From NCBI GenBank assembly GCA_013911975.1, contig JACESF010000011.1, positions 18,441 through 82,440 of the forward strand: a stretch of DNA of 64,000 nt, in the 5' to 3' direction. A model generated the notes under the pieces. The model was given only the letters and a program-made list of their open reading frames with translations. It did not search any database and was not told where the DNA came from. The position numbers and the translations under genes were made by a program. Every line of letters begins with the position of its first letter. The stretch's first letter is position 1. Source of the stretch: Hyphomicrobiales bacterium (GTDB lineage Bacteria; Pseudomonadota; Alphaproteobacteria; Rhizobiales; Xanthobacteraceae). Below are positions 38,706-47,676 of the stretch, piece by piece.

Positions 38706-41156
38706 ATGCGGCTGCTGTTGAGGTTTCTGGGCTTCATGTTTGCGCTGGGCACGGTGGTGCTCCTGGCGGGTGCCGGTGCGGCCACGTACTTCATCTGGAA
38801 ATATTCCCAGGACCTGCCCGACTATTCCCAGCTCCAGAATTACGAGCCGCCGGTAATGACCCGCGTCCATGCGGACGACGGCGCGCTGGTGGCCGAATGG
38901 GCGCGCCAGCGCCGGCTCTACATTCCCATCCAGAATGTGCCCAAGCTGGTGATCGAGGCCTTCCTCTCGGCCGAGGACAAGAATTTCTACGAGCACGGTG
39001 GCATCGATCCCTCGGGCATCTTCCGCGCCGGCCTCGTCTATCTCCAGAATTACGGCTCGAACCGCCGCCCGCAGGGCGCCTCCACCATCACCCAGCAGGT
39101 GGCGAAGAACTTCCTGCTCACCAACGAAGTGTCCATCGACCGCAAGGTGAAGGAGGCGCTGCTGGCCCTGCGCATCGAGCGCGCCTATTCCAAGGACCGC
39201 ATCCTCGAGCTCTATCTCAACGAGATCTATCTCGGCATGGGCGCCTACGGCATCGCCGCGGCGGCGCTGGTCTATTTCGACAAGTCGGTCGAGGAACTGA
39301 CCATCCCCGAGGTGGCCTATCTCGCCGCCCTGCCCAAGGCGCCGTCCTCCTACAATCCGTTCCGCGACCGCGACCGCGCCATCGACCGCCGCAACTGGGT
39401 CATCGACCGCATGGCGGAGAACGGCTTCATCACCTTCGACCAGGCCGAGGAGGCCAAGAAGGCGCCGCTCACGGTGACGCCGCGTCCCACGGGCGCGCAG
39501 ATCTTCGCCGCCGAATATTATGCCGAGGAAGTGCGCCGCCAGATCTACGAGCGCTATGGCGAGACCAAGCTCTATGAGGGCGGCCTCTCGGTGCGCACGG
39601 CGCTGAACCCGAAGCTCCAGGTGCTCGCGAAGAAGACCCTCTCCGACGGCCTCGTGCGGTTCGACGAGCAGCGCGGCTGGCGCGGCCCGTACAAGACCAT
39701 CGAGATGACCGGCGACTGGGGCACCAAGCTCGCCGAGATCAAGGCCTTCTACGACATCCCCTGGAAGCTGGCCGTGGTCCTGTCGTCCGACAAGGATTCC
39801 GCCCGCATCGGCTTCCAGCCTGCCCGTGAGAAGGGCGGCGGCATCTCCACCGCGCGCGACGTGGGTATCATCACCCTCGAAGGCGCCAAATGGGCGCGCT
39901 GGACCAAGGGGCCGGACGCCGGGCGCCAGGTGAACTCCGTCGCCCAGGTGCTCAAGCCCGGCGACGTGGTGTTCGTGGAGCCCATCGCGGGCAAGGACGG
40001 GCAGTATCGCCTGCGCCAGATCCCCGACGTGGAAGGCGCCATGGTGGTGATGGAGCCCCTCACCGGGCGCGTGCTCGCGCTCTCCGGCGGCTTCTCCTAC
40101 GACGAAAGCCAGTTCAACCGCGCCACCCAGGCGCTGCGCCAGCCCGGCTCTTCGTTCAAGCCCTTCGTCTATGCCGCCGCGCTGGACAACGGCTACACGC
40201 CCTCCACCGTGGTGCTGGACGCGCCCATCGAGATCGACCAGGGCCCGGGCATGCCGGTCTGGGCGCCGGAGAACTACGCGAAGAAGTTCTACGGCCCGCA
40301 GACCCTGCGCTTCGGCCTTGAGCAGTCGCGCAACGTGATGACCGTGCGCCTCGCGCAGGACGTGGGCATGCCCATCGTCGCCGAATATGCGCGCAAGTTC
40401 GGCATCTATGACGACATGCTGCCGGTTCTCTCCATGTCGCTGGGCGCGGGCGAGACCACGCTCATGCGCATGGTGGGCGCCTACGCCATGATCGCCAATG
40501 GCGGTCGCAAAGTGACGCCCTCGCTCATCGACCGCATCCAGGACCGCTACGGCCACACCATCTACCGCCACGACGAGCGCGAGTGCCGGGGCTGCGAGGC
40601 CACCAACTGGCAGAACCAGCCCGAGCCCACCCTCATCGACCGGCGCCCCGTGGTGCTCGATCCCATGACCTCCTACCAGATCACCGAGATGATGGAGGGC
40701 GTGGTCCAGCGCGGCACCGGTACGGCCCTGAAGGAAGTGGGCAAGCCGGTGGCCGGCAAGACCGGCACCACCAATGACGAGAAGGACGCCTGGTTCGTGG
40801 GCTTCACGCCGGAAGTCGTGGTGGGCGTGTATCTCGGCTACGACAAGCCGAAGGCCATGGGCAAGGGCTCCACGGGCGGCCTGCTCTCGGCCCCCATCGT
40901 GCGCGACTTCATGAAGACCGCCCTGGCGGACCGCCCGGCCATCCCGTTCCGGGTGCCCCCGGGCATCAAGCTGGTGCGCATCAACCCCAAGAGCGGCCTG
41001 CGCGCGGGCACGGGCGAGAATGCCATCCTGGAGGCCTTCAAGCCCGGCACGGCTCCGCCGGACAGCTATTCCGTGATCGGCTCCTCCGACGCGGCGCTGG
41101 GCGTGACCCCCGAGGCCGACCGCGCGGTGCGCTCGGGCACCGGCGGCCTCTACTGA
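38706..41156 (+). CDS. mrcA: Penicillin-binding protein 1A (bifunctional class A PBP)
   Basis: PBP1A polymerises and crosslinks peptidoglycan. It has 816 residues from the ATG at 38706 (GGGAGGAG upstream). The N-terminal membrane anchor is at about 5-30. In the GT51 glycosyltransferase domain, Glu90 lies in SAEDKNFYEHGGID, followed by QGASTITQQVAKN. An OB-like insert lies in the middle. The transpeptidase has SSFK (nucleophile Ser482), SRN (541-543) and KTG (685-687). It is adjacent to amiC and therefore in a cell-wall neighbourhood. Confidence 0.96.
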   Translation: MRLLLRFLGFMFALGTVVLLAGAGAATYFIWKYSQDLPDYSQLQNYEPPVMTRVHADDGALVAEWARQRRLYIPIQNVPKLVIEAFLSAEDKNFYEHGGIDPSGIFRAGLVYLQNYGSNRRPQGASTITQQVAKNFLLTNEVSIDRKVKEALLALRIERAYSKDRILELYLNEIYLGMGAYGIAAAALVYFDKSVEELTIPEVAYLAALPKAPSSYNPFRDRDRAIDRRNWVIDRMAENGFITFDQAEEAKKAPLTVTPRPTGAQIFAAEYYAEEVRRQIYERYGETKLYEGGLSVRTALNPKLQVLAKKTLSDGLVRFDEQRGWRGPYKTIEMTGDWGTKLAEIKAFYDIPWKLAVVLSSDKDSARIGFQPAREKGGGISTARDVGIITLEGAKWARWTKGPDAGRQVNSVAQVLKPGDVVFVEPIAGKDGQYRLRQIPDVEGAMVVMEPLTGRVLALSGGFSYDESQFNRATQALRQPGSSFKPFVYAAALDNGYTPSTVVLDAPIEIDQGPGMPVWAPENYAKKFYGPQTLRFGLEQSRNVMTVRLAQDVGMPIVAEYARKFGIYDDMLPVLSMSLGAGETTLMRMVGAYAMIANGGRKVTPSLIDRIQDRYGHTIYRHDERECRGCEATNWQNQPEPTLIDRRPVVLDPMTSYQITEMMEGVVQRGTGTALKEVGKPVAGKTGTTNDEKDAWFVGFTPEVVVGVYLGYDKPKAMGKGSTGGLLSAPIVRDFMKTALADRPAIPFRVPPGIKLVRINPKSGLRAGTGENAILEAFKPGTAPPDSYSVIGSSDAALGVTPEADRAVRSGTGGLY

Positions 41157-41276
41157 ACCCCGCGGGACGCGGTGCGCCCGGGCCGGACCGGCCCGGGGCA
41201 AAGCACGCGCGCGCCCGGTTTACACGCCTGATCCCCCCCGCTATTTTCCGCGGCCTTTAACGAGAGACATATCAGC

Positions 41277-42407
41277 ATGCGCGCGGAACTCGCCGCCAAG
41301 GTCGAGGAGATCAACGCTTCCGTCGATCTGCTGCGCCAGCACCTCAACGTGGATCGCTCCCGGCGCCGCCTCGCGGAGCTGAACGCCATCGCCGAGGATC
41401 CGGACCTCTGGAACGATCCGGAGCGCGCGCAGAAGATCATGCAGGAGCGCACCTCCCTTGAGGAAGCGCTGGGCGCCATCGACCGCATCACCAAGGACGT
41501 CGCCGACAATGTCGAGCTGATCGAGCTTGGCGAGATGGAGGGCGACGAGGGCGTGATCGGCGAAGCCTCCGCCTCGCTCGACGCGCTGAAGGCCGAAGTC
41601 GCCCGGCGCGAGGTGGACGCGCTCCTCTCCGGCGAAGCGGACGGTCTCGACACGTATCTGGAAGTCCATGCGGGTGCCGGCGGCACCGACAGCCAGGACT
41701 GGGCCGAGATGCTGCTGCGCATGTATTCGCGCTGGGCCGAGCGGCGCGGTTTCAAGGTGGAGCTGGTGGACGAGAGCCAGGGCGAGCAGGCGGGCATCAA
41801 GGGCGCCACCGTGCTCGTGAAGGGCCACAACGCCTATGGCTGGCTGAAGACCGAGGCGGGCGTGCACCGCCTCGTGCGCATCTCGCCCTTCGATTCCAAC
41901 GCCCGCCGCCAGACCTCCTTCGCCTCCATCGACGTCTATCCGGTCATCGACGACCGCATCGTGGTGGAGATCAACGAGAGCGACGTGCGCGTGGACACCA
42001 TGCGCTCCGGCGGCGCCGGCGGCCAGCACGTGAACAAGACCGAATCGGCGGTGCGCCTCACCCATATCCCCACCGGCATCGCGGTGGTCTCCCAGGGCGA
42101 CCGTTCCCAGCACAAGAACCGCGCCACCGCCTGGAACATGCTGCGGGCCAAGCTCTATGAAGCCGAGCTGAAGAAGCGCGAAGAGGCCGCTGCCGCCGAG
42201 CAGGCCGCCCGCACGGACATCGGCTGGGGCCACCAGATTCGCTCCTACGTGCTCCAGCCCTACCAGCTCGTGAAGGACCTGCGCACGGGCGTCCAGTCCG
42301 GCACGCCGCAGGAGGTGCTGGACGGCGCCCTCGACCCCTTCATGGAAGCGGCCCTCGCCCAGCGCGCCTATGGCGGCGGCCCGGGCCAGGTGGAGGACGT
42401 GGACTGA
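41277..42407 (+). CDS. prfB: Peptide chain release factor 2
   Basis: RF2 reads UGA and UAA stop codons. It has 376 residues in one continuous frame, so the programmed +1 frameshift of many prfB genes is absent. The stop-recognition motif SPF is in VRISPFDSNARRQTSF. The peptidyl-tRNA hydrolysis GGQ is in SGGAGGQHVNKTESAVRL. The start is taken at the ATG 41277. Confidence 0.96.
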   Translation: MRAELAAKVEEINASVDLLRQHLNVDRSRRRLAELNAIAEDPDLWNDPERAQKIMQERTSLEEALGAIDRITKDVADNVELIELGEMEGDEGVIGEASASLDALKAEVARREVDALLSGEADGLDTYLEVHAGAGGTDSQDWAEMLLRMYSRWAERRGFKVELVDESQGEQAGIKGATVLVKGHNAYGWLKTEAGVHRLVRISPFDSNARRQTSFASIDVYPVIDDRIVVEINESDVRVDTMRSGGAGGQHVNKTESAVRLTHIPTGIAVVSQGDRSQHKNRATAWNMLRAKLYEAELKKREEAAAAEQAARTDIGWGHQIRSYVLQPYQLVKDLRTGVQSGTPQEVLDGALDPFMEAALAQRAYGGGPGQVEDVD

Positions 42408-42467
42408 GGCTCTGTCCCGCAGGCGCGCGTCCGGAGTGTCCCTGATGCGGGACGGTGCCGGACGTCG

Positions 42468-42734
42468 CTAATAGTGGAAGCGGCATTGGGCGATCTCGAG
42501 CCGCTGATCGTCGCCTTTGCCGCTCACCCGATAGACCAGCCTATGTTCCTGGCTGAGGCGGCGGGACCACCAGCCCGCCAGATCGCCCTTAAGGGGCTCG
42601 GGCTTTCCTGTCCCATGAAAGGGCGTGCGCAGGCATTCCCGGATCAATCCGTTCAGCTTGTCGAGCATGGCGGGATCCGCCGTGATCCAGCCGGTATATT
42701 GCTCCCAGGCGAGGTCCGAGAAGACGAGCTTCAC
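42468..42734 (-). CDS. yoeB: YoeB/Txe-family toxin (mRNA interferase)
   Basis: This 88-residue ribosome-dependent endoribonuclease has the YoeB core: LVFSDLAWEQYTGW, LNGLIRECLRTPFHGTGKPEPLKG, WWSRRLSQEHRLVYRV, and the C-terminal His-Tyr in AQCRFHY. Catalytic Glu, Arg and His positions are present, so the toxin appears intact. The GTG start overlaps the antitoxin stop (GTGA), giving the usual antitoxin-first coupling. Confidence 0.94.
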   Translation of the reverse strand: MKLVFSDLAWEQYTGWITADPAMLDKLNGLIRECLRTPFHGTGKPEPLKGDLAGWWSRRLSQEHRLVYRVSGKGDDQRLEIAQCRFHY

Positions 42735-42985
42735 GGCTCCCTCAGCTCGCGCGCGGTGCCTTCACCGGCGTCCAGCTGCGCGATTGAGTCCCGCAGCGCC
42801 CGCGCATTGGCCGGTGTCGACAGCAGGTGGAGGGTTTCCTGAATGGCATTCCACGTGTCGAGGGACACCATGACAATCGGCTTGCCGTTCTTCCGGGTGA
42901 CGATGACTTCGTCGTGGTCGTCCACCACGCTGTCCATCACATCCTTCAGATTCGCGCGCGCATCCGTATAGGTCAGGACCTGCAT
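42731..42985 (-). CDS. yefM: YefM/Phd-family antitoxin
   Basis: This 84-residue antitoxin has an N-terminal DNA-binding fold (VLTYTDARANLKDVMDSVVDDHDEVIVTRKNGKPIVMVS-type, residues 1-45) and a C-terminal toxin-neutralising tail. It should bind YoeB and autorepress the pair. The start is at 42985; a longer frame to 43078 would read through the operator. Confidence 0.93.
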   Translation of the reverse strand: MQVLTYTDARANLKDVMDSVVDDHDEVIVTRKNGKPIVMVSLDTWNAIQETLHLLSTPANARALRDSIAQLDAGEGTARELREP

Positions 42986-43000
42986 CTCGTTCTCCGTCCC

Positions 43001-43020
43001 TGTCCATCTATATATGTACA
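43001..43020 (-). promoter_or_regulatory. Probable YefM operator/promoter
   Basis: TGTCCA (43001-43006) and TGTACA (43015-43020) flank TCTATATA. E. coli YefM binds TGTACA palindromes overlapping its promoter, and the AT-rich centre can serve as a -10 on the minus strand, about 25 bp before the antitoxin start. Confidence 0.55.
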
Positions 43021-43046
43021 GTGAGTGGTACGGGTGCAAGGTATTC

Positions 43047-43074
43047 GGGAGGGCCGCCCGTCGGCCGCCCTCCC
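43047..43074 (-). terminator. Hairpin after the FAH-family gene
   Basis: The arms GGGAGGGC (43047-43054) and GCCCTCCC (43067-43074) pair perfectly around a GC-rich 12-nt loop. It lies just after the FAH gene stop on the minus strand. No U-run follows. Confidence 0.5.
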
Positions 43075-43081
43075 GCATCCA

Positions 43082-43774
43082 TCAGCCGATGGTCACCTTC
43101 AGCGTCGCGACGCCGTCCACGCCGCCTTCCAGCACGTCGCCGGACTTGAGCGGGCCGACGCCCGCCGGGGTGCCGGCGAAGATCAGGTCGCCGGGCATGA
43201 GCCGGAACAGGGTGGACAGCTCCGCGATCATTTCCGGCACCTTCCAGATCATCTGGTTGAGGTCGCCGTCCTGCTTCACCACGCCGTTCACCGAGAGCCA
43301 GATGCGCCCGGCAGCCGGGTGGCCGATCTTCGCGGCGGGCACCAGAGCGGTGGCGGGGGCGGACTGCTCGAACGCCTTGCCCACTTCCCACGGGCGGCCG
43401 AGCTTCTTCGCCTCGCCCTGGAGGTCGCGGCGGGTCAGGTCGATGCCGACGCCGTAGCCGTAGACGAGGTCCAGCGCGGCCTCGACGGGAATGTTCTCGC
43501 CGCCCCCCTTCAGCGCCACCACCATCTCGATCTCGTGGTGAACGTCGCTGGTACGCTTGGGATAGGGGATGGTGGCGCCGCTCAGCACCAAATTGTCGGG
43601 GTTTTTCTGGAAGAAGAAGGGCGGCTCGCGCGAGGGGTCATGGCCCATCTCGATGGCATGGTCCGCGAAGTTGCGGCCGACGCAATAGATGCGATGGACG
43701 GGAAAGAGCGCGTCCGTACCCTCCACCGGAAGGGTGGGGATCTGCGGGGCGGCGATGACATAGGCGCTGGCCAT
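43082..43774 (-). CDS. Fumarylacetoacetate hydrolase family protein
   Basis: This FAH-fold hydrolase acts on a 2,4-diketo acid such as fumarylpyruvate or acylpyruvate. It has 230 residues from the ATG at 43774. Motifs: RIYCVGRNFADHAIEMG at the N-terminus, PYPKRTSDVHHEIEMVVAL (metal Glu pair), GYGVGIDLTRRDLQ (metal Asp) and GDLIFAGTPAGVGPLKSGD near the end. The substrate cannot be assigned from the neighbourhood; msrA lies upstream behind a terminator. Confidence 0.9.
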   Translation of the reverse strand: MASAYVIAAPQIPTLPVEGTDALFPVHRIYCVGRNFADHAIEMGHDPSREPPFFFQKNPDNLVLSGATIPYPKRTSDVHHEIEMVVALKGGGENIPVEAALDLVYGYGVGIDLTRRDLQGEAKKLGRPWEVGKAFEQSAPATALVPAAKIGHPAAGRIWLSVNGVVKQDGDLNQMIWKVPEMIAELSTLFRLMPGDLIFAGTPAGVGPLKSGDVLEGGVDGVATLKVTIG

Positions 43775-43844
43775 GGCGGTCCTCATGAAGCGTGCGAGGC
43801 GCATATGCGTCGCTTTTTTCGCGCGGATCAATGCCGTGGACATG

Positions 43845-43870
43845 AAAACGGCGGGAGTTTCCTCCCGCCG
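43845..43870 (-). terminator. Rho-independent terminator of msrA
   Basis: The 9-bp stem CGGCGGGAG/CTCCCGCCG (43849-43857 with 43862-43870) closes a 4-nt loop and is followed on the minus strand by TTTTC. It lies 29 bp after the msrA stop. Confidence 0.8.
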
Positions 43871-43898
43871 CCAAAGCCTTCCGCAAGGCGAACCTGCG

Positions 43899-44558
<660 letters not shown>

Positions 44559-44712
44559 GGCGTCGCACTCCTCGCGCGCCCGGCCGGGGCCGTGCCCCGC
44601 CGTCTCGGCGCCTGATCGCGTGGAAAGCACTTGCGGGAGACTGAGCCTCCCGAGCCGGCTCGCTCGGCTCCGCCCCAATATGGGGTGTGCGGCGCCCGGT
44701 TGCGAGAGGGGG

Positions 44713-45042
44713 TCAGCTCACCTCGTAGCGCGAGCGGCGGCGCGGCGTGCCGATGGCTATGAGAAGGAGGCCGAGGCCCGCCAGCAGCACGAACAGCGGC
44801 AGGTCCAGGAGAGGTGCCACGAGGTCCGGCCAGAGCCAGCCGCCCACCCGCGAAATGGCCGCGCGCGTGGCCTCGAAAGTGCCGGGAGATAAGGACGTCC
44901 AGGCGGTGCGGGCGGGCGTCACCACGAGGTCCGAGGCGGCGATGGAGCGCGTGCCGTCCACCACCAGGGCGACGAAGCCGCCAGCGAAGATCCAGAAACC
45001 CAGGAAACGGAACAGGAAGCGGATCATCTTTTCGCGAGCCAT
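44713..45042 (-). CDS. Small inner-membrane protein of unknown function
   Basis: This 109-residue protein starts at the ATG at 45042. It has two hydrophobic segments, [20 protein letters not shown] near the N-terminus and [18 protein letters not shown] near the C-terminus, separated by a polar loop with DGTRSIAAS. It ends in a basic [10 protein letters not shown] do not recognise the family. It lies upstream of msrA on the same strand with a 154-bp gap. Confidence 0.7.
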   Translation of the reverse strand: MAREKMIRFLFRFLGFWIFAGGFVALVVDGTRSIAASDLVVTPARTAWTSLSPGTFEATRAAISRVGGWLWPDLVAPLLDLPLFVLLAGLGLLLIAIGTPRRRSRYEVS

Positions 45043-45219
45043 GGTGCGCCGCGGAAGGCGGGACGCCCCTTTTAGCATGGTGGGCGGGCCTGGAAAGTGC
45101 GCGGGGCGCATGGCGCTTCAAGGGTTTGCCTTCAAGAATGCCTCGAAGGTGGCCCGCCGCCGGTGGCAAAGGGCGCCAAAGGGCTTGATGGCGGGCCGCA
45201 GGTTTGCTTCCATTCCTCC

Positions 45220-45729
45220 ATGGGCACTGGACTCATAGAGATCCGCCGCGCGAGGCCGCAGGATGCATTTGCGGTGGCGGACGTGCACGACGCGGCCTGG
45301 CGGACGGCCTATCGCGGCGTGATCCCCGGTCTCGAACTGGAGCGGATGGTGGAGCGGCGTGGTCCCCAATGGTGGGAACAGGCCATCCGCCGGGGCAGCC
45401 GGGTCTCCCTGCTCATCGCCGGCGAAGAGGTGGTCGGCTATGCCAATTACGGCGGCAACCGCGCCAAGGCCCTGCCGTATGGCGGCGAGATCTACGAGAT
45501 CTATCTGAAGCCCGTCTATCAGGGGCTCGGCTTCGGCCAGCGCCTGTTCGCCGCCGCCCGGCGCGACCTGACCCTGGCGCGGCTGAGCGGGCTCGTGGTC
45601 TGGGCGCTCAAGGACAATGAGGGCGCCGTGGGCTTCTACCAGTCGCTGGGCGGGCAACGGGTCGCAGCGTCTTCCGAGCGGTTTGGGACAAAAACTCTGG
45701 ACAAGATCGCTTTCGCTTGGCAGCGGTAG
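45220..45729 (+). CDS. GNAT-family N-acetyltransferase
   Basis: This acetyl-CoA-dependent acetyltransferase has 169 residues. The GNAT fold is shown by IRRARPQDAFAVADVHDAAWRTAYRG, VGYANYGGNR, YEIYLKPVYQGLGFGQRLFAAA (motif A, acetyl-CoA pyrophosphate loop) and ALKDNEGAVGFYQSLGG (motif B). The start at 45220 lacks a strong Shine-Dalgarno; a more distant in-frame start at 45097 is less likely. The acceptor is unknown. ppa follows 50 bp downstream on the same strand. Confidence 0.85.
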   Translation: MGTGLIEIRRARPQDAFAVADVHDAAWRTAYRGVIPGLELERMVERRGPQWWEQAIRRGSRVSLLIAGEEVVGYANYGGNRAKALPYGGEIYEIYLKPVYQGLGFGQRLFAAARRDLTLARLSGLVVWALKDNEGAVGFYQSLGGQRVAASSERFGTKTLDKIAFAWQR

Positions 45730-45779
45730 CCGCGCTGCGTCGCAGCGACGCGATCCTGAGGTTCTAAGTGAGTGGCGAC

Positions 45780-46310
45780 ATGCGCATCGACGCGATCAAG
45801 ATCGGCAAGAATCCCCCCCACGAAGTGAATGTGGTGATCGAGGTTCCGATCGGCGGGGAGCCGATCAAGTACGAACTGGACAAGGAGGCCGGCACGCTGT
45901 TCGTGGACCGCTTCCTCTACACCCCGATGCGCTATCCGGGGAATTACGGCTTCATCCCCCACACCCTGTCCGGCGATGGCGACCCGTGCGACGTGCTCAT
46001 CGCCAACACCCGCCCGATCATCCCGGGCGCGGTCATCAGCGTGCGCCCCGTGGGCGTGCTGCTCATGGAGGACGAGGGCGGCGAGGACGAGAAGATCATC
46101 GCGGTGCCCGGCCCGAAGCTGACCAAGCGCTATGACAACGTGAAGAACTACACCGACCTGCCGGACATCTCGCTCAAGCAGATCGAGCACTTCTTCACGC
46201 ACTACAAGGACCTGGAGCCCAACAAGTGGGTGAAGATCATCCGCTGGGGCGACGTGACCGAGGCGCACCGGCTGGTGTCCGAGGCCATCGAGCGCGGCTC
46301 CAAGGGCTGA
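45780..46310 (+). CDS. ppa: Inorganic pyrophosphatase (family I)
   Basis: Ppa hydrolyses pyrophosphate and drives biosynthesis. It has 176 residues with [24 protein letters not shown]-type [22 protein letters not shown] (metal Asp cluster), and the [16 protein letters not shown] segment. The family start MRIDAI at 45780 is used; an in-frame GTG at 45768 has a better GAGG site and would add four residues. Confidence 0.96.
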   Translation: MRIDAIKIGKNPPHEVNVVIEVPIGGEPIKYELDKEAGTLFVDRFLYTPMRYPGNYGFIPHTLSGDGDPCDVLIANTRPIIPGAVISVRPVGVLLMEDEGGEDEKIIAVPGPKLTKRYDNVKNYTDLPDISLKQIEHFFTHYKDLEPNKWVKIIRWGDVTEAHRLVSEAIERGSKG

Positions 46311-46338
46311 GCCTTCCGGCGGCCTTGTCCAGAAACAG

Positions 46339-46365
46339 AAATGCCCGGGCCATGCCCGGGCATTT
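46339..46365. terminator. Bidirectional terminator between ppa and the thiolase gene
   Basis: AAATGCCCGGG-CCATG-CCCGGGCATTT is an 11-bp perfect stem with A/T-rich ends on both sides, placed between two convergent genes. Confidence 0.88.
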
Positions 46366-46386
46366 CGCGTTTCAGAGGGGTGAGGC

Positions 46387-47556
46387 TCACTTCACCCGTT
46401 CGAGCACGCTCACATAATTGGCGACCGCCGCGCCGCCCATGTTGAACACGCCCGCGAGCTTCGCGCCCTCGATCTGCATGTCGCCGGCCTCGCCCATGAG
46501 CTGCATGGCGGACAGCACATGCATGGAGACGCCGGTGGCGCCGATGGGGTGGCCCTTGGCCTTCAGGCCGCCCGAGGGGTTCACCGGCAGCTTGCCGTCC
46601 TTCCGCGTCAGGCCCTCGCGCACCACCTTGTAGCCTTCGCCGGGCTTCGCGAGGCCCATGGCCTCGTACTCGATCAGCTCGGCGATGGTGAAGCAGTCGT
46701 GGGTCTCCACGAGGCTCAGGTCGTGGATGGAGAGCCCGGCCGCCTCCAGCGCCTTCGCCCAGGCGCGGCGCGCGCCCTCGAAGGCGATGGGGTCGCGGCG
46801 CGACAGGGGCAGGATGTCGTTGGCCTGGGCGCGGGCGCGGAACGCGACGCCGCGCGCCAGCGTCTCGGCCACATCAGGCGCGGCGATCACCAAAGCGGCG
46901 GCGCCGTCCGAGACCAGCGAGCAGTCGGTGCGCCGCAGCGGCCCGGCCACATAGGGGTTCTTCTCGGAGATGGTGTTGCAGAAGTCGAAGCCGAAATCCT
47001 TGCGCATCTGCGCATAGGGGTTCGACACGCCGTTCTTGTGGTTCTTCGCGGCGATGTGCGCCAATTCCTCGGAACGGTCGCCATGGCGCTGGAAATAGGT
47101 CTGGGCGAGGCGGCCGAACACGCCCGCGAAGCCGCCCTCGATGTCCGCCTCTTCCTTGCGGTAGGAGGCGTTCAGCAGGATGTCGCCCACCTCGGCGGTG
47201 GGCTTGGCGGTCATCTTCTCGGCGCCCACAACGAGGGCGATCTTGCCCTGTCCGCTCTCGATGAAGTTAAGCGCGGAATGGATGGCGGCGGACCCGGTGG
47301 CGCAGGCATTCTCCACGCGCACGGCGGGGGTATAAGCGAGGCCGGGCACGGACAGTGCGGGCAGGGCGCCCTGGAAGTCCTGCTTCTGGAAGCCGGCGTT
47401 GAACACGCCCACGAACACGCCGTCCACGTCCCCGGCCTCGATGCCGGCATGCTCCAGCGCGGAGCCGGCCACGCGGCCCATCAGGGCCTCGGTGTCCGCA
47501 TCCTCCAGCTTGCCGAAGGGGGAGTGGGACCAGCCCACGATGGCAGCTTGCGACAT
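46387..47556 (-). CDS. Thiolase-family acetyl-CoA acetyltransferase (SCP-x type)
   Basis: This 389-residue thiolase has the active-site Cys in RVENACATGSAAIHSA, the histidine in NPSGGLKAKGHPIGATG, and ETHDCFTIAELIEYEAMGL. The pattern is closer to the SCP-x/thiolase-like group than to classical PhaA or FadA, so the substrate may be a branched or long acyl-CoA. The start at 47556 has GGAGGAG upstream. It follows fhs on the same strand after 120 bp, with no evident link. Confidence 0.88.
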   Translation of the reverse strand: MSQAAIVGWSHSPFGKLEDADTEALMGRVAGSALEHAGIEAGDVDGVFVGVFNAGFQKQDFQGALPALSVPGLAYTPAVRVENACATGSAAIHSALNFIESGQGKIALVVGAEKMTAKPTAEVGDILLNASYRKEEADIEGGFAGVFGRLAQTYFQRHGDRSEELAHIAAKNHKNGVSNPYAQMRKDFGFDFCNTISEKNPYVAGPLRRTDCSLVSDGAAALVIAAPDVAETLARGVAFRARAQANDILPLSRRDPIAFEGARRAWAKALEAAGLSIHDLSLVETHDCFTIAELIEYEAMGLAKPGEGYKVVREGLTRKDGKLPVNPSGGLKAKGHPIGATGVSMHVLSAMQLMGEAGDMQIEGAKLAGVFNMGGAAVANYVSVLERVK

Positions 47557-47676
47557 ATGCTCCTCCACAGCGCGGCCCTCGCGCGATCTTGACTATTGAG
47601 CCGAGGGCGCAGCGAAGCGCGGCGCGGGCGCTGCGTCAATCGCGTTTGACGCATTGCAGAGGCGCCAGCCCTGCAC

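Noticed and set aside
41277..41400. Programmed frameshift in prfB
   Set aside because: The coding frame is continuous from the ATG through the SPF and GGQ motifs; there is no internal TGA at the usual position.
42414..42453. Terminator of prfB formed by GTCCCGCA and TGCGGGAC
   Set aside because: The 8-bp arms are separated by 24 nt and there is no U-run; too weak to list as a feature.
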